The notes below the pieces were generated by a model. That model ran no database searches. It had not been told where the DNA came from and saw only the letters and a program-made list of their open reading frames with translations. Both the position numbers and the translations under genes were made by a program. Of a DNA stretch of 64,000 nucleotides, positions 43,279-51,841 are shown piece by piece (the stretch's first letter is position 1; every line of letters starts with the position of its first letter). Source of the DNA: Streptomyces griseocarneus (GTDB lineage Bacteria; Actinomycetota; Actinomycetes; Streptomycetales; Streptomycetaceae); NCBI GenBank assembly GCA_003674045.1, contig PENC01000019.1, positions 62,001 to 126,000 on the forward strand, read 5' to 3'.

Positions 43279-45657
43279 CTACTCCTTCTGTGTGGCGGCG
43301 TCATGCTCCCGGACCGCGGTGCCGAGGGCGTCGAGAAGGCCGCGCAGCAGCTCCGAGGCCCCGTCCCCGTGCTCGCTCAGCGCCCATGAGAGGGCCTCGA
43401 TGTGGCCGGGGACAGGGGCGCCGCCGCCGGACGCGGTCTTGAGGATCTGCGCCACCTGGCCGCGGTTGATGGGCCTGCCCTTCTCAATCAGCGAGGCCAG
43501 GTCGGCGGTCGCGGTGCGCAGCCAACCGAGGCCGTCGGCGGCGGTCGCGGGAGCGGCCTTGTGGGCCGGGGGGCGAAGGGCGGCTTGGTCCAGGACCTCC
43601 AGCTCCAGCCCAGCCGCTTCGCACAGTTCTCGCGCGGTGTCCCGGACTTGCTGTCCGACCGGGGTGACCGAGGCAAGCAGGTGGACGTCGGCTCCGAGCA
43701 GCTGGCTCAGCGCGACGTCCCGGCGGAGCTGCGCCTCGTCGAACTCCGAGGCGGAAGTCTTTACCTCCCCGGAGAGGACCTTCCCGTCCCAGATCCCGAA
43801 GATGTCCACCTCCTCCTGGCGGCCGTCGTCGAAGGTGACATCGGTGCCGGGGAGGAAGTGGGAGCGGGGCTTGCGCCGGCACAGCTCGGCGATGACGAGC
43901 AGATGCGGCAGCAGGCCGTTGTCGCTGGCTCGGTCGGTGAAGCTGTCGAGCCGGTAGTGGACGGTGGTCGGCACATGGCCGGACTGGTACGCGGACGCGG
44001 CTCCGCAGCCGGGGCACCGAGGGGAGCCGCTGGTCTGATGGAGCGGCACGAAGGAGCGGCTGGCGCACGAGGGGCAGGTGCTCTCCAGGCCGCGCTCGGC
44101 CCAGCCGAGGGCGCACAGCCGTTCCAGCGCAGCCGCCCGATTCTCCGCCCCGACGTTGGATAGTTTGCTGGCGGGCAGATAGCGGCGCTCGGACCGGCCG
44201 CCCCACGTGGCGGCCAGTTCGGCGAGGTCTGTGTCCGGGCTGCCGTCGGCCCGCAGCTCCTGCAGCCTCTTCATCAGCTCCTTGGACCGCGGTGTGGTCA
44301 GGGCGATGGCCGCCTCGTAGATACCCGGCTCGAGGAGCGCGGAGCTGTCGGCGCGCTCGGTCAGGGCCGCGCCCAGGCGGCCGGCCGAGGACAGCTGGTG
44401 CGTGACGGTTACGTCGTCCAGCAGCTGCTCGGTGGCCTGCGGCAGCAGGGGGAACGTGACCTGGACGGCCAGCTGATGGCTGATGGGGAGGAACGCGAGC
44501 TGCAGCTTGCCGTCCCGCCACTGGGCGTCGGGGTGGACGAGCCGGGCGATGGACGGGCGCGCGGGCAGGCCGAGCAGGGGCTCGCCCCAGAACCTCACGA
44601 GAGCCCCGGCGCGCCCGTTGAACCGGACGGGCTGGACGAAGCGCAGGGTGCTCGGCCCGTCGGCGAAGACCTGCACGTCGAAGGACGTCGGGACCCCGTA
44701 GTGGCGTTCGAGGGTCACCCAGTCCCACGGGTCCAGGTCCGTCCGGAAGGTGAACGGGGCGGTTCGAGCGGGCGGTGCGGGGATACGCACTCCGGCCCGC
44801 AGCTCCTCGTTGGTGGCGTCCAAGCCGATCACAGAGGCAAGTTCCTGTAGTTGCCCCGGCGATGCCGAGCGGCTGACGAGGGCGACGTCGGGAGCGAACT
44901 GGCCCGGGCGGGACGCGAGGAGATGCGCCACCTGCCGGGGGAACTCCATCCAGTGCCGGACCACGTTGGCGCCGGGCAGCAGGAGCATCGGCATGTCGAC
45001 CGTGTCCACCGGCCGCAGGGCTCGGGTGTTCCAGAAGCCGAGGCTGTCCGCCAACCCGTCTTCCTCGGCGACCCACAGGACCAGCGGGGTGTGCCCCGGG
45101 GTGGTGCTCCGGTACTCGCCGAACTGGTCGACCGTGCCCTGGATCCTGGTGCCGCTCTGCAGCTGGTATCGGCCGAACTCGTCCTGCAGCTCACTGACCC
45201 GGGCATGCTCACGCTGGCCCGGGTCCACGCCGCCGGCCACAGCCAACTGCCACAGCGGCCCATCGGGGCTCGCCGCGATCGGAGGATACGACCGATCCGT
45301 GAACTCCCTGACCCCGTCCGGGGAGCAGGTGAACACCACCGCGTACTTCCGCATGTCCGCGAGCGCGACGACGGGCAGCCTCAGACTCTCCGCGATCTCC
45401 TTGGCAGCCAGAGGATCAGCATCGACATTGACGAGCGCCTCGACGTCGGCGATACGGACGGCCTGCTCATGCTGCTCGGACAGACCTGATGCCGAGGCCT
45501 CGACGATGGGCTCGGTCATGCCGCCCCACCGACTGCTGGCCTCCATCACCGCGACCCGGAAACCGGCCTCGCTGCCGGCCGCGATCAGGTAGGCCGCCCG
45601 GGAGGGAAGGACAGCGGCCTCCATGGCGGCCTGCCCGAGATATCTCCTCGAATTCAC
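43279..45657 (-). CDS. Large protein with zinc ribbon and PD-(D/E)XK nuclease signature
   Basis: The protein has 792 residues; GTG 45657 has GGGAGG 10 nt upstream. A large N-terminal part (1-510) has no family I know. It is followed by a zinc ribbon (CPSCASRSF ... CPGCG, about 522-548) and then VTFDDGRQEEVDIFGIWDG ... SGEVKTS, where D618, E631 and K633 fit the D-(E)xK centre of Mrr/restriction-type nucleases. An alpha/beta tail ends the domain, with a helical C-terminus. It stands as a single gene. A stand-alone defence nuclease or DNA/RNA-processing enzyme is plausible, not shown. Confidence 0.65.
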   Translation of the reverse strand: MNSRRYLGQAAMEAAVLPSRAAYLIAAGSEAGFRVAVMEASSRWGGMTEPIVEASASGLSEQHEQAVRIADVEALVNVDADPLAAKEIAESLRLPVVALADMRKYAVVFTCSPDGVREFTDRSYPPIAASPDGPLWQLAVAGGVDPGQREHARVSELQDEFGRYQLQSGTRIQGTVDQFGEYRSTTPGHTPLVLWVAEEDGLADSLGFWNTRALRPVDTVDMPMLLLPGANVVRHWMEFPRQVAHLLASRPGQFAPDVALVSRSASPGQLQELASVIGLDATNEELRAGVRIPAPPARTAPFTFRTDLDPWDWVTLERHYGVPTSFDVQVFADGPSTLRFVQPVRFNGRAGALVRFWGEPLLGLPARPSIARLVHPDAQWRDGKLQLAFLPISHQLAVQVTFPLLPQATEQLLDDVTVTHQLSSAGRLGAALTERADSSALLEPGIYEAAIALTTPRSKELMKRLQELRADGSPDTDLAELAATWGGRSERRYLPASKLSNVGAENRAAALERLCALGWAERGLESTCPSCASRSFVPLHQTSGSPRCPGCGAASAYQSGHVPTTVHYRLDSFTDRASDNGLLPHLLVIAELCRRKPRSHFLPGTDVTFDDGRQEEVDIFGIWDGKVLSGEVKTSASEFDEAQLRRDVALSQLLGADVHLLASVTPVGQQVRDTARELCEAAGLELEVLDQAALRPPAHKAAPATAADGLGWLRTATADLASLIEKGRPINRGQVAQILKTASGGGAPVPGHIEALSWALSEHGDGASELLRGLLDALGTAVREHDAATQKE

Positions 45658-45859
45658 GACGCCAAGCCTCCCACCCCCACCACCGAGAGCGGCACGAGTT
45701 ACCCCAGAACCGTGTGATCCGGCTACCCGACCACACTGTGGCCCACGCACGAGCCCGTCATCACGGCCTCGGCACAGGCCAATGGCAGGATGGCCCCTGA
45801 CCTGTCCAGTCCGCGGCATAGCCGGGACCGGACGATCCACAGATACGGAGTACTACCCC

Positions 45860-46141
45860 ATGAACCGCAGTGAGCTGGTCGCCGCTCTCTCCGAGCGCGC
45901 CGAGGTGACCCGCAAGGACGCCGATGCCGTTCTGGCCGCCCTCGCCGAGACCGTCGGCGAGATTGTCGCCAAGGGCGACGAGAAGGTGACCATCCCCGGC
46001 TTCCTGACCTTCGAGCGCACCCACCGTGCCGCCCGTACCGCCCGCAACCCGCAGACCGGTGAGCCGCTCCAGATCGCTGCCGGTTACAGCGTGAAGGTCT
46101 CCGCGGGCTCCAAGCTCAAGGAAGCCGCCAAGGGCAAGTAG
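45860..46141 (+). CDS. HU-family DNA-binding protein
   Basis: The 93-residue protein starts MNRSELVAALSERAEVTRKDADAVLAALAETV and has the core KVTIPGFLTFERTHRAARTARNPQTGEPLQI and the end GYSVKVSAGSKLKEAAKGK. It is very close to Streptomyces HupA as I recall it. HU bends and compacts DNA. It is the short form without the Lys/Ala-rich tail. CGGAG lies 9 nt before ATG 45860. A copy beside tap-tpg-type genes may be an extra nucleoid protein of the replicon. Confidence 0.95.
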   Translation: MNRSELVAALSERAEVTRKDADAVLAALAETVGEIVAKGDEKVTIPGFLTFERTHRAARTARNPQTGEPLQIAAGYSVKVSAGSKLKEAAKGK

Positions 46142-46229
46142 CCCCCGCTCTCCGCCCGGTGCCCCACGGTTCGCCGCGGGCGGAAGACCGGATGCCCGGG
46201 CCACGGCCGGGGTAGAACGGACGCCGGGC

Positions 46230-46281
46230 GTCCTCCCGTACAGGAGGACCCCGTACTTATCCCAGCCGGGCGTCGCCCGGC
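46230..46281 (+). promoter_or_regulatory. Two hairpins in the cold-shock gene leader
   Basis: GTCCTCC/GGAGGAC (46230-46236 and 46243-46249) and GCCGGGC/GCCCGGC (46265-46271 and 46275-46281) are perfect 7-bp stems; the second ends 19 nt before ATG 46301. Leaders of cold-shock genes often act as temperature switches, so these may do so (inference). Confidence 0.45.
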
Positions 46282-46300
46282 GATATCGAAGGACAGCAGC

Positions 46301-46504
46301 ATGGCCAGCGGCACCGTGAAGTGGTTCAACGCCGAGAAGGGCTTCGGGTTCATCTCCCAGGACGATGGCGGCCCGGACGTCTTCGCCCACTACTCCAGCA
46401 TCTCCGGCAGCGGATACCGGGAGCTGACGGAGGGCGAGAAGGTCCGCTTCGACATCACGCAGGGTCAGAAGGGCCCTCAGGCGGAGAACATCGTCCGCGG
46501 CTGA
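46301..46504 (+). CDS. Cold-shock protein (CspA-like)
   Basis: The 67-residue single cold-shock domain has RNP1 KGFGFI and RNP2-like VFAHYSSI, starting MASGTVKWFNAEKGFGFI. It binds single-stranded RNA or DNA and melts secondary structure. GAAGGA precedes ATG 46301, and the leader carries two hairpins. It is followed directly by the initiator tRNA gene. Confidence 0.95.
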   Translation: MASGTVKWFNAEKGFGFISQDDGGPDVFAHYSSISGSGYRELTEGEKVRFDITQGQKGPQAENIVRG

Positions 46505-46541
46505 GACAAGCCCCCCGCAACGCCCCGTACGGACCGCTGTG

Positions 46542-46547
46542 TAGAAT
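46542..46547 (+). promoter_or_regulatory. -10 box of tRNA promoter
   Basis: TAGAAT, 11 bp before the tRNA 5' end. A clear -35 is not seen. Confidence 0.5.
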
Positions 46548-46558
46548 GGCGCCACCGA

Positions 46559-46632
46559 CGCGGGGTGGAGCAGCTCGGTAGCTCGCTGGGCTCATAACCC
46601 AGAGGTCGCAGGTTCAAATCCTGTCCCCGCTA
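46559..46632 (+). tRNA. Initiator tRNA-Met (CAT)
   Basis: The cloverleaf has acceptor CGCGGGG/CCCCGC with an unpaired C1, D-arm GAGCAGCTCGGTAGCTC, an anticodon stem with three G-C pairs below the loop (CTGGG CTCATAA CCCAG) and T-loop TTCAAAT. An unpaired first base and GGG:CCC in the anticodon stem mark an initiator. CCA is not encoded. A strong terminator follows 6 nt later. Confidence 0.95.
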
Positions 46633-46638
46633 CGAGAC

Positions 46639-46665
46639 AAGAGGCCCGGCTCCGCCGGGCCTCTT
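46639..46665 (+). terminator. Terminator of the tRNA transcript
   Basis: AAGAGGCCCGG (46639-46649) and CCGGGCCTCTT (46655-46665) form an 11-bp perfect stem with loop CTCCG. Confidence 0.9.
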
Positions 46666-46744
46666 CGCATTCCCGGACCCGCACGCCCGCCGTCGAGGCG
46701 ACGACGCCGCGCAGCTGAACCAGACCCCGCAACGCCGGCACGGT

Positions 46745-47236
46745 TCACTCCAGGGGAACGGCGTTGGCCGGAGTGCCGTGGCGCAGCTGGATGGTGGCCG
46801 CCGTGGCCAGGACGGCATCGACCACCTTGGCGTGGCCACCGATGGCGATCCGCGCGTCATCCAGGGTGCTCAGCCGGGCATCGATCGTGGCACGGCGGCC
46901 GACCACCTCCACCTCGTACCGGTCACGGGCGCGCCGGCGCACCACGTACGTCTCCGGACCGAGCTCGCACACCCACCTTCCCGGCTCGGCCTCGGCCAGG
47001 TCGACGAGTGTGCGAACCCGGTCCAACGGGCTCTGCACGACCGGGTGCTCCTCGTCGGCGTGCGCCTCGAACGCCCGCCGTGCGAGCAAGGCGAAGCGGT
47101 AGCGGCCCAGCGCTCCGCAGTGCGGGCATGCGAGCGCGAACCTCTCAGGTCCGGCGTCCTCATCCTCGATGATGCTCGGCCGCAACCCGTTCACCATGGG
47201 CTCTGGCACTGCGCGCTTGCGTGATCGTCCGCTCAC
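46745..47236 (-). CDS. Hypothetical protein with zinc finger-like motif
   Basis: The 163-residue protein has ACPHCGALGRYRFALLARRAFEAHADEEHP near residues 37-65: CxxC with HxxxxH, a possible zinc finger. Then a strand-rich centre (GRWVCELGPETYVVRRRARDRYEVEVVGRRATID) follows. GTG 47236 follows GAGGGG. It is divergent from the kinase gene. Function is unknown. Confidence 0.6.
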   Translation of the reverse strand: MSGRSRKRAVPEPMVNGLRPSIIEDEDAGPERFALACPHCGALGRYRFALLARRAFEAHADEEHPVVQSPLDRVRTLVDLAEAEPGRWVCELGPETYVVRRRARDRYEVEVVGRRATIDARLSTLDDARIAIGGHAKVVDAVLATAATIQLRHGTPANAVPLE

Positions 47237-47404
47237 CGGCCCTGCCCCTCGCTGCTGATGGCCTCCGTATTCTCCCGCGAACCACCGGCGGCCCTGCACC
47301 GTTTACGTATGCTCCGCGTCACCGCCCGCACGCCCACGGCCGGCGGTACCTCCGGGACGGTCACTCCACCCGGGGCGGAACCAGGACGCAGGGCAGGAGG
47401 AACG

Positions 47405-48880
47405 ATGCGGGGCACGACAGTGGCCAACCGGTACCGGCTGATGGAAGCCGTCGGCCGCGGCGGCATGGGCGAGGTATGGCGCGCCGAGGACCTTCAGGAA
47501 GGCCGCCAGATCGCGCTCAAGATCATCACCCTGGGAGAGGACAGTGCCGTACGCGAAGCCGCCTTCCGCCGGGAAACAGGCGTCGCCCGGTGCCTGTCCC
47601 ACCCGCACATCGTCGCCGTCCACGACCACGGCACCGCCGACGTCGACGGCCGACGCGCCCTGTTCCTCACCATGGACCTCGTCGACGGCCGGCCCCTGAG
47701 CACCTTCACCACCGGCCCGCTCCCCATCGCGGACACCCTGACCTGGGCCGCCCAGATCAGCCAGGCCCTGCACGCCGCCCACCAGGCCGGGATCGTCCAC
47801 CGCGACATCAAGCCGTCCAACATCCTCATCGAACACCACCAGCGCACCGCGCTGCTGTGCGACTTCGGTATCGCCCGCCTGGCCGACGCCACCGGCCACA
47901 CCCTGACCGTCACCGGTGCCCCCATCGGTACCCCCACCTACATGTCCCCCGAACAGGCCCGCGGCGACAAGAACGTCGGCGCGCCCAGCGACCTGTACTC
48001 GCTGGGCTGCCTGATCCACGAACTCCTCACCGGCACCGCCCCCTTCACCGGATCCGGCTGGCACGTCCTCCACCAGCACCTCCACGATGCTCCCGCCCCC
48101 CTGTCCACCCTGCGCCCCGACGTCTCCCACGAGCTCGAGCACCTCGTCCTGGAACTCCTGGACAAGGACCCGGCCCGTCGGCCCACCGCCGCCGAAACCC
48201 TCGACCAGCTCCGCGCCCAGCTGCGCTCCGCCCTCCCCATGGCCGCCATCGAGCCGCATCGCCCGCCGTCGTCGCCCACCCTCGTGGACACCCCGAATGC
48301 CGTCGCACGCCGCCGCGGCCCGGGCCCGCGCGTCACTGCCCTGTGGGCAGGCGCGGTGACGGGCGCCGTGACCGCGGGCGAACTCACCGGGACCACCACC
48401 CTGCCCTCCCCCTGGCCGGTCACGCTCGGCACCCTCGCCGGTCTGCTCCTGAGCACCCTCTACCTCTTCGACCCGCCCCAGCCGGCCCGCCCGGGAGAGC
48501 TGCACATCACCACCGCGGGCCTGTTCACCGCGCTGCTCCTCGCCTTCGGCAGCGCCGTGGGCCTCCTGGTCATCCACCCGGCGATGTGGTGGGCCGCGCT
48601 GGCCACCGCTGTCCTGGGCGGCCCCGTGCTCGTCGCCTGCTCCAGCGTCGTACGCCGCACCGTGCAGCGCATGCTGCACCGCCCGGCCCGGTACGCCGAC
48701 CTTGCCTCGAGCGCCGGTGCGCTCCACACCGCCACCCTGCTCCTCGCCGCCAGCCGTGCCGGCTTCTCGGTGCCCGCGATGCTGGCCGCCGGCCTCGTGC
48801 TCTGGCCGTTCACGGCACTGCTCACCGCGATGGTGACCGCCCGCGGGGCCCGCAACAGCCACAGCGAGCCGCACACATAG
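47405..48880 (+). CDS. Membrane Ser/Thr protein kinase (PknB type)
   Basis: The 491-residue kinase domain is complete: Gly loop GRGGMGEV (17-24), Lys39, catalytic loop HRDIKPSN (132-139), DFG (153-155), IGTPTYMSPEQ and DLYSLGCLIHELLTG. After residue 300 the C-terminal part carries about five to six membrane segments (VTALWAGAVTGAVTAGE; TLGTLAGLLLSTLYLF; LFTALLLAFGSAVGLLVI; MWWAALATAVLGGPVLVA; FSVPAMLAAGLVLWPF) and no outer PASTA domain. It phosphorylates unknown targets. GGAGGA lies just before ATG 47405. Confidence 0.9.
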   Translation: MRGTTVANRYRLMEAVGRGGMGEVWRAEDLQEGRQIALKIITLGEDSAVREAAFRRETGVARCLSHPHIVAVHDHGTADVDGRRALFLTMDLVDGRPLSTFTTGPLPIADTLTWAAQISQALHAAHQAGIVHRDIKPSNILIEHHQRTALLCDFGIARLADATGHTLTVTGAPIGTPTYMSPEQARGDKNVGAPSDLYSLGCLIHELLTGTAPFTGSGWHVLHQHLHDAPAPLSTLRPDVSHELEHLVLELLDKDPARRPTAAETLDQLRAQLRSALPMAAIEPHRPPSSPTLVDTPNAVARRRGPGPRVTALWAGAVTGAVTAGELTGTTTLPSPWPVTLGTLAGLLLSTLYLFDPPQPARPGELHITTAGLFTALLLAFGSAVGLLVIHPAMWWAALATAVLGGPVLVACSSVVRRTVQRMLHRPARYADLASSAGALHTATLLLAASRAGFSVPAMLAAGLVLWPFTALLTAMVTARGARNSHSEPHT

Positions 48881-49353
48881 TCGAACTGACCCGTGTGCCG
48901 GCGGCGTCGGACCACCGGCGGCACCGCCGGGAAAGGGACAATGGTCAAAATCCCGCGCAGCCGGAATCGCAGTCCCCCGGCTCCAGGTGCCCGCACGCCA
49001 TGCGCTCGTTGTCGGTAGGCCAGGCAGGGCACGGGAGGCACAGGTCGCCGAGCCTCTGCACGGGGCCGTACGGCACCGTGCGCAGACCGGATTGAAACAG
49101 TGACGGCAAAGCCACGTCGTCACCGATAGCCCGTCACCGGAAACGCATTCATCGGCACAGCGCGCGTAGACCACCATGCCGCCATCGGGCCGCGCTGGTC
49201 ACGAAGGCGATGTCGGACACGCGCCCTGAGGCCGCGACTCGTCCGACCGCCGGTCCACGCCCCACAGCAGACGGTCCAAGACCGGTGCCGGCGAACAACT
49301 GGGCCTGACCTGTGAGCGCGAAGCCGGGATGTGGCCTGGCCAGGCCAGGGGCG
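48881..49353. other. Region with one possible Cys-rich small gene
   Basis: It lies between the kinase and the ART-like gene. Two alternative minus-strand frames carry many cysteines; the one at 48945-49115 looks most like a protein. No terminator is certain. Confidence 0.4.
48945..49115 (-). CDS. Possible Cys-rich small protein, 56 residues
   Basis: It starts at GTG 49115 without a clear ribosome site and ends with TGA. The second half, LCLPCPAWPTDNERMACGHLEPGDCDSGC, has six cysteines and one histidine and could bind zinc. Codon bias is moderate. A shifted frame over the same DNA is also Cys-rich, which lowers confidence. Confidence 0.35.
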   Translation of the reverse strand: MALPSLFQSGLRTVPYGPVQRLGDLCLPCPAWPTDNERMACGHLEPGDCDSGCAGF

Positions 49354-49929
49354 TCAGTGGGTGGGCGGCATCTCGGTGATGGTCAGCGCGTCGGTGTCGA
49401 GTACGTACTCGTCCTCGTCGCGGCTGGTGACATGGGCGAGGAGTGCGGAGGGCGGAGCGAGGATGCGGTACAGCCTGCCTGTGGTCGGCCGGCGGGCGCC
49501 GGTGCCGGTGGCGTATCCCTCGGCGACGGCGCGGCGGGTGGACCACGACCAGTCGGCCCGGCGCTCGGGCACACTGCCGCGCCAGAGCTCGACCGGACCG
49601 GCGGGTCGCTCGGCGGGGCGGCCGTCGACGGTGAAGCCGGCCGTCGCGAAGAGCGTGCGCCACACCTCACGACCGAGGGCGGCGTCGGGATACTCGGACA
49701 TGCTCCATACCCGGCCGATCTGCGCAGAGAGAGTGCCGACGTCGATCACCTGGCCGAACCAGGCGTCGAAGAGCAGAGCTGGTCCGTCGAGCCGCCCGGC
49801 CTGCAGGAGCAGTCCGGCAAAGCGGTCAGCATCGAGCAGTTCGCCGTGCTCGGCGGCCTCGGCGACGGCGGCGAATGCCTCCGCTACGAGGTCGACCGGC
49901 TCGTCCGGCGAGCTGGTCGCTTGTGGCAT
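49354..49929 (-). CDS. ART-fold protein (putative ADP-ribosyltransferase)
   Basis: The 191 residues have a helical N-terminal part (1-100) and then an R-S-E pattern of ART enzymes: LWRGS (R117), WSWST (S128-S130), then VAEGYA, RLYRILAPPSALLAHV and SRDEDEYVLD with E172 and E174 as ExE. This matches NAD-binding mono-ADP-ribosyltransferases in order and spacing, though activity is not proven. ATG 49929 is chosen by coding character. It is divergent from the 50190 operon. Confidence 0.55.
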   Translation of the reverse strand: MPQATSSPDEPVDLVAEAFAAVAEAAEHGELLDADRFAGLLLQAGRLDGPALLFDAWFGQVIDVGTLSAQIGRVWSMSEYPDAALGREVWRTLFATAGFTVDGRPAERPAGPVELWRGSVPERRADWSWSTRRAVAEGYATGTGARRPTTGRLYRILAPPSALLAHVTSRDEDEYVLDTDALTITEMPPTH

Positions 49930-50189
49930 GGGCGGTCCGTTCGGTCTCGTCGGTGTGCGGGCGGAGCGGGTCCGGCAGGGCAAATGCCCGGCCTGGCCAG
50001 GTCCCAGCTTCGGTGTCACACAACGGGGTTGTCCCGACTTCGGTGTCGACCGGCCCGACTTCGCGCTCACGGGTCAGGGCCGTCTGCTTCGCCCCGCCGC
50101 AAAACTCCTGCGCTTCCACTGTCACACCGCGCCCCTTCCGCACACCTATAGCAAACGACAGAGGAAGACACCGCTCCAGGAGTTGCCCC

Positions 50190-50624
50190 GTGACCCTCAA
50201 CCCGACCCCGCACACGCCCCGTCAGCAGCGGGTCTCTCACGCCGCCGACGTGCCCCTTCTGGCGGCTGCGCTGCGCGAGATCGCCGCCGCAGAAGCCACC
50301 GAGACGGCGAGGGCCGACATCGCGGACCGAGAACGCCACATCTGCGCACCCGCTACCGGAGCGGACCACGCAACGGTGCGGACCTTCCACGCCCTTGCGA
50401 ACGCCTCCGGCAGGCACCGGCCCACGCACAGGGAAGGCCACCGGCCCGTCATCTTCACGGAGGGCGAAGCATGGGCCGTCCACACCCGCGCCCTCGCCGA
50501 CGACCAGGACCCCCTCACCGAGCCGGCGCGTGAGCACACACTGCCGCCGCAGACACCTGCCGCGCGGCGCGCCCTCCCCGAACCCGGCAGCCACGACGAA
50601 GACCCACCCCGCCCCGCACGCTGA
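50190..50624 (+). CDS. Hypothetical protein, first gene of RNA-end operon
   Basis: The 144-residue soluble protein has a helical core (VPLLAAALREIAAAEATETARADIADRERHI) and FTEGEAWAVHTRALADDQ, then a Pro-rich disordered tail. GTG 50190 follows CAGGAG at 7 nt. It is 51 bp before the kinase-like gene and probably co-transcribed. Function is unknown. Confidence 0.6.
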   Translation: MTLNPTPHTPRQQRVSHAADVPLLAAALREIAAAEATETARADIADRERHICAPATGADHATVRTFHALANASGRHRPTHREGHRPVIFTEGEAWAVHTRALADDQDPLTEPAREHTLPPQTPAARRALPEPGSHDEDPPRPAR

Positions 50625-50675
50625 CGGCGCCACAGCACCCACTCCACGACGCTCGAGCAAGGAGGACCACCGCAC

Positions 50676-51215
50676 ATGACCCTCTTGGAGACCGAGGCCC
50701 ACCCGGCCCCGCCTTCGGTCCGCCCCTACCTCTTCACTCCCGGGACCCTCGTCACACTGGTAGGGATACCCGGTAGTGGCAAGTCGGCCTTCGCCTCCAT
50801 GTACCCGGCCAGCTGGCGCGTGTGCCTGGACGAATACCGCTTGGCGGCCACGGACGACATGACGGACCAGTCCGCCACCCCCGTCGCCGCCCAGATCCAG
50901 ACCCTGCTCCTGGACGCCCGCCTCGCCCGCCGCGATCTGATCACCCTGGTCGACAGCGCGAACGTCTTCCCGCACGTCCGCGCCGGCCTCCTGGCCCGCG
51001 CCCGCTACTGGCAACGTCCCACCGCGGCCGTGCTGTTCGACATCCCGCTGGAGACCGCCCAGACCCAGAACGCCGGGCGATCGCGCGTCGTGCCCGCAGA
51101 CATGCTCCGCGACCTCCACCCGCAGCTCCCCACCGCGGACCAGCTGCGCAGCGAGGGATTCGACACGGTGCACGTCGTCTCCGGGAACGCGGCAGCCGAC
51201 AGGAGGATGCGGTGA
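50676..51215 (+). CDS. P-loop kinase, polynucleotide-kinase-like
   Basis: The 179 residues have Walker A GIPGSGKS (30-37), then CLDEYRLAATDD with Asp52 as expected for the phosphate-acceptor side in T4 Pnk-like kinases, a second strand LVDSANV and a lid region with Arg residues (NAGRSRVVP). The size fits a stand-alone 5'-kinase domain. AAGGAGG lies about 10 nt before ATG 50676. The stop overlaps the start of the 2H gene (GTGA), a coupled pair. RNA 5'-end kinase activity is inferred, not shown. Confidence 0.75.
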   Translation: MTLLETEAHPAPPSVRPYLFTPGTLVTLVGIPGSGKSAFASMYPASWRVCLDEYRLAATDDMTDQSATPVAAQIQTLLLDARLARRDLITLVDSANVFPHVRAGLLARARYWQRPTAAVLFDIPLETAQTQNAGRSRVVPADMLRDLHPQLPTADQLRSEGFDTVHVVSGNAAADRRMR

Positions 51216-51841
51216 GCATGTACCTGGAGAGCTTCTTCGCCGGCGTCGAGTCGCGTCGCCACGCCTGGCCGGCCGGACGTCCCGACCTCCACTGGCACCT
51301 ACTTTTTCGGGACGAAGACGTACATAACGCACTTGTCGAGCCTTATCGGTTGATAACCAACCGTCCTGGGCTGGCCCCGGTGGCCGCGCCATGGCTGCAC
51401 TGCACGGTCCTGCACGCCGGACCGGTGGCAGAGTACCGGGAACAGCAGATCGCCGACATCGTCGAGCGGGTCTCCAAAGAGTGCCAGGACATCGAGGCGT
51501 TCGACCTCACCTTTGATCGCCCCGGTGTGGGCACCGTAGCCATCGAGTGCGCGGCCCGCCCCGGCCTGCCCGCGCGCCGGCTGTGGGAGATCACGTCCCG
51601 CGTCGACGCGGAAGTCACCGGCGGCCGCTACCCCTTGATCCCGTCCGTGTACTACCCGCACGCCTCCCTCGCCTATGGCGCCGGAGATGTGCGGGCTGAC
51701 CGGCGTGCGCTGAAGCAGGACCTGTCCGACCACCCGGGCGAGCCGGTCGTCCTGCGCGCCGAACGCCTGTGCCTGGTCGCCCAGTCCCATGACCGACGGC
51801 ACATCACCTGGACCCCCATAGCGGAGGTGACCCTGACGTGA
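51212..51841 (+). CDS. 2H phosphoesterase (2'-5' RNA ligase/LigT family)
   Basis: The 209-residue protein has the two HxT/S signatures of the 2H family: LHCTVLH and PHASLAYG, plus an N-terminal LHWHLLF strand. Family members open 2',3'-cyclic phosphates or act as 2'-5' ligase in vitro. GTG 51212 is preferred (AGGAGG 5 nt before; 4-nt overlap with the kinase stop); ATG 51218 is possible. Codons 29-52 (51296-51366) are unusually AT-rich at third positions. It is followed by another 4-nt overlap. Confidence 0.85.
   Translation: MSMYLESFFAGVESRRHAWPAGRPDLHWHLLFRDEDVHNALVEPYRLITNRPGLAPVAAPWLHCTVLHAGPVAEYREQQIADIVERVSKECQDIEAFDLTFDRPGVGTVAIECAARPGLPARRLWEITSRVDAEVTGGRYPLIPSVYYPHASLAYGAGDVRADRRALKQDLSDHPGEPVVLRAERLCLVAQSHDRRHITWTPIAEVTLT

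Noticed and set aside
47303..49177. Minus-strand frame opposite the protein kinase
   Set aside because: It mirrors a kinase with all catalytic motifs. Only its far upstream end (48945-49115, another frame) could be a separate small gene.
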